From Brevibacterium sp. UCMA 11754 (GTDB taxonomy: Bacteria > Actinomycetota > Actinomycetes > Actinomycetales > Brevibacteriaceae), in assembly GCF_021532275.1 (NCBI RefSeq), contig NZ_JACBOT010000001.1:124001-188000 (forward strand): a stretch of DNA of 64,000 bases. Reading direction: 5' to 3'. Under the pieces are notes generated by a model that was given only the letters and a program-made list of their open reading frames with translations, had not been told where the DNA came from and made no database searches. Shown in pieces: positions 56,119 to 64,000 of this stretch (positions within the stretch are counted from its first letter, which is position 1; each line of letters begins with the position of its first letter). The translations under genes were made by a program, and so were the position numbers.

Positions 56119-57563
56119 TTCCACGGTCGTCCGTGGATGACGATGGTCTTGGATTCGGTCATCTCGGCGACTGCGGCGCGCACGCCTTCCTTGCCGACGC
56201 CGCTGGCTTTCAGTCCTCCGTAGGGCATGAGGTCGGCCCGCCACAGCGGAGTCCAGTTGATGTGGATGTTTCCGGCGTCGACTTCGCGCATGTACTGCAC
56301 GCCCGCGTCGATGTTGTTCGTGAAGATTCCGGCGGAGAGACCGTAGTCGGTCGAGTTCGCCAATTCGACGGCGGTTCTGATGTCGGGTGCCGTGGTCACG
56401 GCCACTGCGGGTCCGAAGATCTCGTCCTGGGCGATCGACGCTGCGGGGTCGACGCCGCTGAGGATGACGGGTTCGACCATGGCTCCGTCTCGGTCGCCGC
56501 CGAGTTCGAGTCGCGCTCCTGCATCGACGGCCCGTCGGATGGAGCTCTCGACTCGCTTGGCCTCTGCTTCCGTGATCAGGGTTCCGACGGTGGTGGAGTC
56601 ATCTTCGGGATCTCCGACTCGGTGTTCCCGGACCTTCGCACTCAGGGCATCGAGGAAATCACCGTGGATGTCTTCGTGGACGATGACTCGCTGCACCGAG
56701 ATGCAGACCTGACCGGCGTTCGCATAGCCGCCGGCGGCGACGGCGGACGCGGCAAGCTCGATGTCGGCATCGGGCAGAACCACGACAGGCGCTGAGGAGC
56801 CCAACTCCAGGGACAACTTCTTCACCCCCGCGATGGACGCAAGGTGTTCGCCGACGGAAGTCGATCCGGTGAAGGAGATCTTCCGCACCCGCCTGTCGGT
56901 GGCCAGACGATCGCCGATCTCGCCGCCTGAACCGGTCAGTACGGAGAGGACCCCCTCGGGCAGCCCGGCATCGATGAAGCATTCGGCCAGCGCCAATGCG
57001 GTCAGCGGAGTCGTGCTCGCAGGCTTGAGGATGACGGAGTTGCCGGCTGCCAGAGCCGGTGCGATCTTGTGATTGACCAGGAGCGCCGGGTAGTTGAAGG
57101 GAGTGATGGCGACGACGACGCCGACCGGCTGAGGGAGGGTGAAGCCGACCTTGTCCAGACCTGTGCCCGGATTGGCGTCGAGGGGAAGAGTCTGGCCGTA
57201 GAGCTGTGTGCCTTCGAACGCCGCCAGGCGAATGATCGAACCCGAGCGGCCGGCCTCTGCGCGGGCCTCGCGAAGCGTCTTCCCGTTCTCGGCCGAGAGG
57301 ACCTGGGCGATCTGCTCAGCACGCTCATCCGCAAGATCCGCGGCTCGCAGCAGGATTTCGCTGCGCTTGTGGGCCGGCGTGCGACGCCAGACCTGAGCAC
57401 CGCGAGAGGCCGCTTCGAGAGCTGCGTCTACATCGGCGGGCCCCGCGATCGCTACCTGCCCGACGGTGCGACCGTCGAACGGTGACACCACGTCCTTCAG
57501 CTGTCGGCTGCCTTCACGTGAGGACTGCCAGCTCCCACCGATCAGCAAGTCGCTGTGCTTCAT
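56115..57563 (-). CDS. Aldehyde dehydrogenase of the inositol island
   Basis: A 482-residue ALDH. AITPFNYPALLVNHK, SLELGSSAPVVV with the glutamate, and NAGQVCISVQRV with the catalytic cysteine are clear. The cysteine motif is not the NAGQRCMA pattern of CoA-acylating methylmalonate-semialdehyde dehydrogenase (IolA); it fits the lactaldehyde or succinate-semialdehyde group. Start ATG 57563 with CTGGAG upstream; the longer reading would cover the operator. It is the first gene of the island transcript, directly behind the LacI-controlled promoter. Confidence 0.9.
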   Translation of the reverse strand: MKHSDLLIGGSWQSSREGSRQLKDVVSPFDGRTVGQVAIAGPADVDAALEAASRGAQVWRRTPAHKRSEILLRAADLADERAEQIAQVLSAENGKTLREARAEAGRSGSIIRLAAFEGTQLYGQTLPLDANPGTGLDKVGFTLPQPVGVVVAITPFNYPALLVNHKIAPALAAGNSVILKPASTTPLTALALAECFIDAGLPEGVLSVLTGSGGEIGDRLATDRRVRKISFTGSTSVGEHLASIAGVKKLSLELGSSAPVVVLPDADIELAASAVAAGGYANAGQVCISVQRVIVHEDIHGDFLDALSAKVREHRVGDPEDDSTTVGTLITEAEAKRVESSIRRAVDAGARLELGGDRDGAMVEPVILSGVDPAASIAQDEIFGPAVAVTTAPDIRTAVELANSTDYGLSAGIFTNNIDAGVQYMREVDAGNIHINWTPLWRADLMPYGGLKASGVGKEGVRAAVAEMTESKTIVIHGRPWN

Positions 57564-57603
57564 TGCATACTCCAGAATCATTCGTCGTGCAGAGACTTCA
57601 TTC

Positions 57604-57673
57604 CCCATTTTGAACCGGTCCAATTGGAAGTTCATCGCATTTGATCCAAAGTTTTGGACCGGTTCAAAATGGG
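57604..57673. promoter_or_regulatory. Pair of LacI-type operators in inverted orientation
   Basis: CCCATTTTGAACCGGTCCAA (57604-57623) and its exact reverse complement (57654-57673). Each contains the near-palindrome TTGAACCGGTCCAA with a central CCGG, typical of LacI-family operators. Centres are 50 bp apart. A third partial site (TATGAACCGAGT on the minus strand) lies in the promoter spacer. Confidence 0.75.
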
Positions 57674-57682
57674 ATTAGTGTG

Positions 57683-57712
57683 AATCTAGTGTGACTCGGT
57701 TCATATTGTCAA
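57683..57712 (-). promoter_or_regulatory. Promoter of the inositol island
   Basis: Minus strand TTGACA (57712-57707), 18-bp spacer, TAGATT (57688-57683). The predicted transcription start is near 57675, just before the operator at 57654-57673, so repression by blocking initiation or elongation is likely. Confidence 0.7.
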
Positions 57713-57797
57713 GCACTTTCTCGGCATCGACTCTCGCCCCCACTTCGAGTCGAACCTGGAAAATATCTCGCGCCCACGAGTGTGTGATGATGAGCAT

Positions 57798-58856
57798 ATG
57801 GGCAACGCCAACAGTGATGAGCCGGGGAACTCGAGGTCACGGCCGACCATTCGTGACGTCGCAACAGCAGCCGGCGTATCCAAGTCACTGGTCTCTCTGG
57901 CCTTCAAGGAACCCCAACGGGTAGGAGAACGGCGCCGTGAACTCATTCTCCGCACAGCCAGATCCCTGGGCTACCAGCCGAATTTCCTCGCCCGTTCCCT
58001 CGCCACGGACGGGTCTCCGTTCGTCGGCATCCTCGTCGTCAATCTCCACAATCCGATCTTTGCCGAGATCGCCGATGCCGTACGTTCCGAGTTGGACGCA
58101 CACGGCGAATACGGCTTGATCACCAGCGCGACGATCCCGAATGGTCAGAGCGCGTCGGAGTCCTATGGCCGAATCGACTCCCGAATCATCGCCATGCTTC
58201 AGGACCTACGGCCGAAAGCTCTGATCGTCGTCGGGACAGTCATCGAACATGAAGCGCTGTTCACCGGGATACCCACCGTCTACGCCAGCGCAGCGCCGAA
58301 CCCGGCTTCGGGCTTTTCCTCCGTGCGAATGGACGATGTCAAGGGAATCGACCTGGTGATCGATCACCTGCAGGAACTCGGCCATGATCGAATCGCGTTC
58401 GCCGGAGGACAAGGCAGTGCGGTCGCAAAATCAAGAGAAACCGCCTATGTCGAAGCCATGCACTCGAGGGGGCTGGTGCCGATAGTCCAATCGGCCGGAT
58501 TCTCGGAGCAGGAGGGCTACTCAGCTGCCAGCAAACTCTTGCGATCAGATGTTCCACCCACAGCAATCGTGTCAGTCAATGACATTTCCGCCTTCGGTGT
58601 TCTCTCCGCTGCCGATGATGCGGGCGTCCGCGTACCGGAGGAGCTGGCAGTCGTCGGCTTTGACAACATCTCCCTGTCTGACCTTGAGCGAATCTCTCTC
58701 ACCTCCGTCGACCCTCAGAATCAGGTGATCGGACGGCTGTCCGCTCAGGTAGTTTTCGATATGCTAGCGGACCCCGATGGGCCCGCCCGGGAAGATCTCA
58801 TCTCCCCTTCACTTGTGGTCCGGCGGTCCACACGCTCGACTTCACCTGGCCCCTGA
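57798..58856 (+). CDS. LacI-family transcriptional regulator of the inositol island
   Basis: A 352-residue LacI/GalR regulator. The HTH is TIRDVATAAGVSKSLVSLAF with hinge GYQPNFLARSLA, and the effector domain has VVNLHNPIFAEIADAV and VVGFDNISLSDLERISLTSV. It is divergent from the island and next to the operator pair, so it is almost surely its regulator, with an inositol-derived inducer. The start is uncertain: ATG 57798 is preferred; an in-frame GTG at 57780 is possible and neither has a good ribosome site. Confidence 0.9.
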   Translation: MGNANSDEPGNSRSRPTIRDVATAAGVSKSLVSLAFKEPQRVGERRRELILRTARSLGYQPNFLARSLATDGSPFVGILVVNLHNPIFAEIADAVRSELDAHGEYGLITSATIPNGQSASESYGRIDSRIIAMLQDLRPKALIVVGTVIEHEALFTGIPTVYASAAPNPASGFSSVRMDDVKGIDLVIDHLQELGHDRIAFAGGQGSAVAKSRETAYVEAMHSRGLVPIVQSAGFSEQEGYSAASKLLRSDVPPTAIVSVNDISAFGVLSAADDAGVRVPEELAVVGFDNISLSDLERISLTSVDPQNQVIGRLSAQVVFDMLADPDGPAREDLISPSLVVRRSTRSTSPGP

Positions 58857-58871
58857 GGACCTGACGGTGCA

Positions 58872-59017
58872 GGGTCGCCTTCTCGCACGCGACGCAGTGA
58901 CCGAGCGATTCGGCTCCGTCACCGAGTTCCACGTGCATGCGCGTGTCGAAGACATAGAGCGACCCATCCCAGTACCCGGTGTTGCCGAAGGTCTCCCCGT
59001 AGCGGACGATCCCGCCG
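58872..59017 (-). pseudogene. Truncated relic of a trhO-like gene
   Basis: These 146 bp match 60246-60391 in the same orientation with about a dozen mismatches by eye. The minus-strand reading ([20 protein letters not shown] and on to [10 protein letters not shown]) corresponds to residues 211-258 of the intact TrhO. The frame is open but has no start and no flanking homology. It is a diverged fragment lying between the LacI regulator and the epimerase gene. Confidence 0.85.
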
Positions 59018-59049
59018 CTGCTGGCTTCTGGCGGTGTTATCGTCACCTC

Positions 59050-60069
59050 ATGACTGAGGAAAACGTTTCTTCCCGTGCTGAAGATGACTCATCGCCAATT
59101 GCTGTTGTCGCCGGAGCATCCGGTTTCATCGGCAGAACTCTCCTTGCTCCCCTTCAGTCGTGGGGCTATCAGGTGCGCACCATCGGGCGGGCCACTTCCT
59201 CGGGCACACATGTCTCCTGGGACGATCCGGACGGGATCGCTGCCATGATCGATGGTGCCGATCTGCTCATCAACTTCGCCGGCCGCAGCGTGGGGTGTCG
59301 ATACAACGATCGCAACCGGCAGGAGATCTGGGACTCACGAGTGACGACGACTCGGACCTTGAACGATGCGGTCAGGGCCGCCTCGGCGCCACCGCGTCTG
59401 TGGATCAACTCGAGCACGGCCACTATCTACCGCCATGCCATGGACCGGCCGCAGACCGAGAACGACGGGGACATCGGTGAGGGCTTCTCAGTCGATGTGG
59501 CCAAAGGGTGGGAGCGAGAGTTCTTCCGTGGTGATCTCCTCCAGACCAGGCGGGTCGCTTTGCGGATGGCGATCGTGTTCGGTGACGGCGCGGCGTTGAA
59601 CATGCTCGCGAACGCAGCCAGATTCGGCGCCGGTGGTCCCCAGCTGGAAGGGCGCTGGTTCGGCCACACTCGCTACCGCGGCATCGGACCCGAGGCGTCA
59701 GGACCTGAGGTCTGGCGGGGACATCCGCTCAGTCATGGGAAGCAGAGGTTCAGCTGGGTGCACATCGACGATGTTGTACGTGCGATCCGTTTCATCGATG
59801 CCCATGAGGAGCTCACCGGTCCGATCAACGTCTCGAGTCCCGGTGTCTCGGACAACACCTCGCTGATGGGTGCCTTGAGACGAGCCGTCCGGATGCCGAT
59901 CGGCATTCCGGCACCACGCTGGCTCTTGGAAATCGGGATGATCGTCCTCCGACAGGAATCGGAGCTGGTGCTCAAGAGCCGCTGGGTGCTGCCCAAGCGA
60001 TTGGATCAGGCAGGGTTCGAGTTCAGGTGGACGGATATCGGTGCGGCGACGAAGAGGCTGCTTCGGTAG
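59050..60069 (+). CDS. SDR-type NAD-dependent epimerase (TIGR01777/YfcH-like)
   Basis: A 339-residue short-chain dehydrogenase of the atypical SDR39U1 group. The nucleotide motif VVAGASGFIGRTLLAPL is at residues 19-35, followed by LLINFAGRSVGCRY, WINSSTATIYRHA and a C-terminal GIPAPRWLLEIGMIVLRQES, then ELVLKSRWVLPKRL, which is the typical DUF1731-like end. The substrate is unknown in all bacteria as far as I know. Start ATG 59050. It sits between a trhO fragment and intact trhO, which are direct repeats 1.37 kb apart. Confidence 0.85.
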   Translation: MTEENVSSRAEDDSSPIAVVAGASGFIGRTLLAPLQSWGYQVRTIGRATSSGTHVSWDDPDGIAAMIDGADLLINFAGRSVGCRYNDRNRQEIWDSRVTTTRTLNDAVRAASAPPRLWINSSTATIYRHAMDRPQTENDGDIGEGFSVDVAKGWEREFFRGDLLQTRRVALRMAIVFGDGAALNMLANAARFGAGGPQLEGRWFGHTRYRGIGPEASGPEVWRGHPLSHGKQRFSWVHIDDVVRAIRFIDAHEELTGPINVSSPGVSDNTSLMGALRRAVRMPIGIPAPRWLLEIGMIVLRQESELVLKSRWVLPKRLDQAGFEFRWTDIGAATKRLLR

Positions 60070-60108
60070 AAGCTGCACCACACGGATCCAGATCCAGCAC
60101 GGACGGCG

Positions 60109-61020
60109 TCAGCCGGCGGTCACCTCGGCGGGTATCCCGGCCTGCACACAAGCGGGGCAGTAGGGCTGACGGTTCTTCTCCGTGCAGTCCTCGCAACGCA
60201 GGTACTGCTCACGGCAGTCCAGGTTCGCGCAGTTGACGAAGTTCGGGGTCGCCTTCTCACACGCGACGCAGTGACCGATCGATTCGGCTCCTTCGCCGAA
60301 CTCCACGTGCATGCGCTTGTCGAAGACGTAGAGGGAACCGTCCCAGTACCCGGTGTTGCCGAAGGTCTCCCCGTAGCGGACGATGCCGCCGTCGAGCTGG
60401 TAGACCTCTTCGAAGCCCCGGTTCTTCATCAGCACGGACAGGACCTCGCAGCGGATGCCGCCGGTGCAGTAGGTGACGACCGGTTTGTCTTTGAGGTCGT
60501 CGTACTTGCCCGATTCGATCTCGGCGATGAAGTCCTTGGTGGTGTCCGTCTCGGGCACGATCGCATCGCGGAACTTCCCGATCTGAGCCTCCATCGCATT
60601 GCGACCGTCGAAGAAGACGACATCGTCGCCGCGTTCGTCGAGGAGCTTGTGCAGGGCTCCCGGTTTGAGATGCTCGCCGCCGCCTTCGACTCCGCTCTCG
60701 GTCACGGTGATCTCGTCGTCGGTTCCGAAGGTGACGAGCTCGGGTCGGACCTTGACGCTCAGGCGGGGGAAATCGTCTCCCTCGCCGTTGGACCATTTGA
60801 TGTCGGCTTTCTTGAACGGCTCATAGGATCGTGTCGCCCGCACATACTGCTTGACGTCGAAGATATCGCCGCCGATGGTGGCGTTGATGCCGTCCTTCGA
60901 CACGATCACGCGCCCTTTGAGCCCGAGACTCTCGGCCAGAGTATGCTGCCACAGCTTGACTGCCTCTGGGTCCGCCAAGGGGGTGAAGACGTAGAACAAG
61001 ACGATTTTGGGAGTTGCCAT
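60109..61020 (-). CDS. trhO: tRNA uridine(34) hydroxylase (TrhO, rhodanese family UPF0176)
   Basis: A 303-residue protein that hydroxylates the wobble uridine of tRNA using oxygen. The N-terminal ferredoxin-like part contains [17 protein letters not shown], the rhodanese domain has the catalytic Cys185 in [10 protein letters not shown], and the C-terminus has eight cysteines (251, 254, 264, 269, 276, 279, 288, 291) forming zinc-ribbon-like pairs. I start it at ATG 61020 ([12 protein letters not shown]). TAGAAT lies 7 nt upstream with no Shine-Dalgarno, so it is probably leaderless. Divergent from purL. Confidence 0.92.
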   Translation of the reverse strand: MATPKIVLFYVFTPLADPEAVKLWQHTLAESLGLKGRVIVSKDGINATIGGDIFDVKQYVRATRSYEPFKKADIKWSNGEGDDFPRLSVKVRPELVTFGTDDEITVTESGVEGGGEHLKPGALHKLLDERGDDVVFFDGRNAMEAQIGKFRDAIVPETDTTKDFIAEIESGKYDDLKDKPVVTYCTGGIRCEVLSVLMKNRGFEEVYQLDGGIVRYGETFGNTGYWDGSLYVFDKRMHVEFGEGAESIGHCVACEKATPNFVNCANLDCREQYLRCEDCTEKNRQPYCPACVQAGIPAEVTAG

Positions 61021-61191
61021 GGCCCATATTCTAGTTGGCGAGACCTCGGGCGATATCAGCATGTGGCGCAGACTACTGGTCGACTCGGTCACATCATCCA
61101 CTCATCGATGAGACCGGTTTCTTCCCCTCCCCCGCACCACGGCTAAGATTGGCCCTGATGCCGTGTCGTATGAAAGGGCCGTTAAGAGGAC

Positions 61192-63558
61192 ATGTCGAGT
61201 AACCTCAACTCTGCGAATTCCACGCAGGTCGAATCCCAGCAGGTCGAAACCGATCAGGCCGCCTCCAAGAAGGTCAAGGAGACCGTCGAGTTCGCTGCTG
61301 CGAATCCCGACGTGGACCAGCCCTATGCCGACCTCGGACTGAAGGCCGACGAATACGCGCAGATCCGCGAGATCCTGGGCCGTCGCCCCACCTCGGCCGA
61401 GTTGGCGATGTACTCGGTCATGTGGTCCGAGCACTGCTCCTACAAGTCCTCGAAGGTGCATCTGTCGAAGTTCGGTGACAAGGTCACCGAAGACATGAAG
61501 AAGCACCTGCTCGTGGGCATCGGCGAGAACGCCGGCGTCGTCGACATCGGCGACGGCTGGGCCGTGACCTTCAAGGTCGAGTCCCACAACCACCCCAGCT
61601 ACGTCGAGCCCCACCAGGGTGCGGCCACCGGCGTAGGCGGAATCGTGCGCGACATCATCTCGATGGGCGCGCGCCCCGTGGCCGTGATGGATCAGCTGCG
61701 CTTCGGTGCCATCGACCACCCCGACACCTCTCGCGTGCTCCACGGAGTCGTCTCCGGAATCAGCAACTACGGCAACTCCCTCGGCCTGCCCAACATCGGC
61801 GGTGAGACCGTCTTCGACTCCGTCTACCAGGGAAACCCCCTGGTCAACGCCCTCGCAGTCGGCGTCATGCGCCACGAGGACATCCGTCTGGCCAATGCTT
61901 CGGGCAAGGGCAACAAGGTCATCCTCTTCGGTGCCCGCACCGGTGGCGACGGCATCGGCGGAGCCTCGATCCTCGCCTCGGAGTCCTTTGATGACACGAA
62001 GCCCTCGAAGCGCCCTGCCGTCCAGGTGGGCGACCCCTTCGCAGAGAAGGTGCTCATCGAATGCTGCCTCGAACTCTTCCACGCAGGCGTTGTCGAAGGC
62101 ATCCAGGACCTCGGTGCTGCCGGCATCAGCTGCGCCACCTCCGAGCTGGCCTCGAACGGCGACGGCGGTATGCACATCGCCCTCGACGACGTGCTGCTGC
62201 GCGATGAGACCCTGACCCCTGAGGAGATCCTCATGTCGGAGTCCCAGGAGCGGATGATGGCCGTGGTCACCCCCGAACGCCTGGATGACTTCCTGGCGAT
62301 CGTGGGCAAATGGGACGTCGAAACCTCCGTCCTCGGCGAGGTCACCGACTCCGAACGCCTCATCATCGAATGGCACGGAGACGTCATCGTCGATGTGCCG
62401 CCTCGCTCGGTCGCCCACGACGGCCCCGTCTACGAACGTCCGATGGTCGAGCCATCATGGACCGCCGAGGTCGCCGCGAACACCGTGGAATCGGCTGGTC
62501 TGGTCAAGCCCGAGGGCGACGATCAGCTGCGCGCGACTGTCCTCCAGCTCGCAGGAGCACCGAACCTGGCGTCGAAGAACTGGATCACCTCCCAGTACGA
62601 CAAGTACGTGCAGGGCAACACCGCCCAGGCGTTCCCCGACGATGCGGGAGTCATCCGCGTCGACGAGGAGTCCGGGCTCGGCGTGGCCATCTCCACCGAC
62701 GCCAACGGTCGCTACTGCTACCTCGATCCGGCCCGCGGCGCAGCGCTGGCGCTGGCCGAGGCCTACCGCAATGTCACCACCGCCGGGGCCATCCCGCGCG
62801 CGGTCACCGACTGCCTCAACTTCGGTTCCCCCGAGGACCCTGAGATCATGTGGCAGTTCGCGGCCGCAGTCGAGGGCCTCGCCGAGGCGTGCCAGGACCT
62901 GGGCATTCCCGTGACCGGTGGCAACGTTTCCCTCTACAACCAGACCGGTGGCGTAGCCATCCACCCGACCCCAGTCGTCGGTGTCCTCGGCGTCTTCGAC
63001 GACGTCACCCGCGCCACACCCAGCGGCTGGAAGGAACCGGGCCAGACCATCTACCTCCTCGGAACGACCGAAGCCGAACTCGACGGTTCGGCGTGGGCCG
63101 ACGTGACCGCCGGCCACCTCGGCGGAGTGCCTCCCCAGTACAAGCCGGGCACGGAGAAGGAACTCGGTGAGATCCTCATCAACTCCTCGCGTGACGGCAT
63201 GATCGATGCCGCGCACGACCTGTCCGAGGGCGGTCTGTCGCAGGCACTCATCGAATCCTGCCTGCGCTTCGGCACCGGTGCCCGCATCTGGCTCGACGAG
63301 GTGTGCGAACGCGATGGTGTTGATGTGTTCACTGCACTGTTCTCCGAGTCCACGGCCCGTGCGATTGTGGCCGTGCCGCGGTCCGAAGAGGTCCGCTTCA
63401 AGGACATGTGCACCGCCAGGCATTTCCCGTTCATCCGCATCGGCATGACCGACACCGGCGACGAGGCACCTGTCCTCGAGGTCGTCGATCACTTCGAGAT
63501 CGGACTCGACGAGCTGCGCGAGACTCATGAGGGGACGCTGCCGAAGCACTTCGACTGA
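61192..63558 (+). CDS. purL: Phosphoribosylformylglycinamidine synthase subunit PurL
   Basis: A 788-residue small-type PurL, the synthetase subunit that works with PurS and PurQ to make FGAM. Motifs are [55 protein letters not shown] and [11 protein letters not shown]. The N-terminal 30 residues are low in complexity ([17 protein letters not shown]). ATG 61192 follows AAGAGGAC. Its partners purS and purQ are at 28283-29274, so the usual purSQL order is broken by about 32 kb. Confidence 0.97.
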   Translation: MSSNLNSANSTQVESQQVETDQAASKKVKETVEFAAANPDVDQPYADLGLKADEYAQIREILGRRPTSAELAMYSVMWSEHCSYKSSKVHLSKFGDKVTEDMKKHLLVGIGENAGVVDIGDGWAVTFKVESHNHPSYVEPHQGAATGVGGIVRDIISMGARPVAVMDQLRFGAIDHPDTSRVLHGVVSGISNYGNSLGLPNIGGETVFDSVYQGNPLVNALAVGVMRHEDIRLANASGKGNKVILFGARTGGDGIGGASILASESFDDTKPSKRPAVQVGDPFAEKVLIECCLELFHAGVVEGIQDLGAAGISCATSELASNGDGGMHIALDDVLLRDETLTPEEILMSESQERMMAVVTPERLDDFLAIVGKWDVETSVLGEVTDSERLIIEWHGDVIVDVPPRSVAHDGPVYERPMVEPSWTAEVAANTVESAGLVKPEGDDQLRATVLQLAGAPNLASKNWITSQYDKYVQGNTAQAFPDDAGVIRVDEESGLGVAISTDANGRYCYLDPARGAALALAEAYRNVTTAGAIPRAVTDCLNFGSPEDPEIMWQFAAAVEGLAEACQDLGIPVTGGNVSLYNQTGGVAIHPTPVVGVLGVFDDVTRATPSGWKEPGQTIYLLGTTEAELDGSAWADVTAGHLGGVPPQYKPGTEKELGEILINSSRDGMIDAAHDLSEGGLSQALIESCLRFGTGARIWLDEVCERDGVDVFTALFSESTARAIVAVPRSEEVRFKDMCTARHFPFIRIGMTDTGDEAPVLEVVDHFEIGLDELRETHEGTLPKHFD

Positions 63559-63598
63559 GCCGGACTTCGGCTGAGTTCGTTGGCTTGGCTGGCTTCAG

Positions 63599-63666
63599 CG
63601 AGGGGACCACTGAACATCGAGGGAGCCGGTTGCGACTGGCTCCCTCAACGCTCGGTGGTCCCCTCG
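63599..63666. terminator. Nested double hairpin after purL
   Basis: Outer stem CGAGGGGACCAC (63599-63610) / GTGGTCCCCTCG (63655-63666) encloses an inner stem GAGGGAGCC (63619-63627) / GGCTCCCTC (63638-63646). It overlaps the last codons of the convergent membrane protein gene and would end both transcripts. Confidence 0.75.
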
Positions 63667-63986
63667 GCGATCGAGCGGGCACTGGCCTCGGCATAGCGAT
63701 CCGATGGTCCGCTGGCCACTCGGCCGAGCAGGTGCAGGAGCACGAGGCCACCGAATGACACTCCCAGCAGGACCAACTGGGTGAGGACCATTGACGTCGC
63801 GAACGAGGAACCGAGCGAGTTCATCGCCCATTCGACGAAGGCGACGACGAGTCCCGTGCACATCGCAAAGCCGGCGGCGACGAGGTGCGTCCACCAGGCT
63901 CTGTTGCGCGCGAGGTTCCAGGCGATGAGCATTCCGGCCAGCACCACGCCGCCGTGGAAGGTCCAGATGATGCTCTGGATGTTCAT
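63645..63986 (-). CDS. Small membrane protein at the window edge
   Basis: At least 113 residues with three hydrophobic helices (about 7-24, 35-54 and 62-87) and a charged C-terminal tail ending SIAEGTTER. I do not recognise it. The ATG at 63986 is 15 bases from the window end and has no clear ribosome site in view, so the true start may lie outside. It converges on purL and shares its terminator. Confidence 0.6.
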   Translation of the reverse strand: MNIQSIIWTFHGGVVLAGMLIAWNLARNRAWWTHLVAAGFAMCTGLVVAFVEWAMNSLGSSFATSMVLTQLVLLGVSFGGLVLLHLLGRVASGPSDRYAEASARSIAEGTTER

Positions 63987-64000
63987 CGCGAGATCGACGC

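Noticed and set aside
45532..58856. Inositol block as a mobile element
   Set aside because: No integrase, transposase, attachment repeats or tRNA target is visible, and base composition by eye resembles the neighbours. Only the trhO fragment hints at a junction.

Overview
The window is a 64 kb chromosomal segment of a high-GC Gram-positive bacterium. DUF3073, a DUF6882 protein, a sterol-carrier-family protein beside asparaginase, leaderless GTG/ATG starts with a TAnnnT box 6-7 nt upstream, and an rRNA operon without spacer tRNAs all point to an actinobacterium of the Micrococcales. Brevibacterium is my best guess at the genus; that is an inference from protein style, not a measured identity. 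I see no phage, insertion sequence, CRISPR array or tRNA gene.

Layout. 0.1-8 kb: a GyrI-like binding protein, an aminotransferase, an unknown protein with an apparent frameshift, a divergent EamA exporter/LysR pair, an HTTM membrane protein with a single-TM partner, a 64-bp perfect palindrome, and DUF3073. 8.2-18.9 kb: purine genes purM-purF on the minus strand and a fused purD-purC on the plus strand. Between them lie a universal stress protein, an EamA transporter surrounded by tandem duplications, an aldehyde dehydrogenase, an SCP-like protein and asparaginase. 19.1-28.1 kb: a putrescine island (aminobutyraldehyde dehydrogenase, amidohydrolase, PotA-D-B-C-like transporter, FAD amine oxidase). 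28.3-29.3 kb: purS-purQ. 29.4-33.1 kb: two paralogous modular secreted proteins, one with a sortase signal, flanking a peptidoglycan-binding protein. 33.5-37.4 kb: a heterodimeric ABC exporter. 37.7-38.8 kb: a DUF6882 protein. 39.4-45.4 kb: a complete rRNA operon on the minus strand, ending in a repeated terminator array. 45.5-58.9 kb: an inositol catabolism island on the minus strand (IolG, IolE, IolD, IolT-like transporter, extra Gfo/Idh/MocA dehydrogenases, 2-hydroxyacid dehydrogenase, HpcH/HpaI aldolase, aldehyde dehydrogenase), controlled by a divergent LacI-type regulator with a visible operator pair. 58.9-64 kb: a relic of trhO, an SDR-type epimerase, intact trhO, purL, and a small membrane protein at the edge.

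How it works together. Purine genes form a broken backbone (purMF, purDC, purSQ, purL) into which a putrescine island and an rRNA/inositol block are interleaved, so that purL is 32 kb from its subunit partners purS and purQ. The putrescine island imports a polyamine, oxidises it with a FAD enzyme to an aminoaldehyde, and converts that to GABA. The inositol island carries the steps from uptake to ring opening (IolT, IolG, IolE, IolD) but no visible iolB, iolC, iolJ or canonical iolA. Its extra enzymes would fit a non-phosphorylated oxidative lower pathway, which is the most interesting biochemical hypothesis here.
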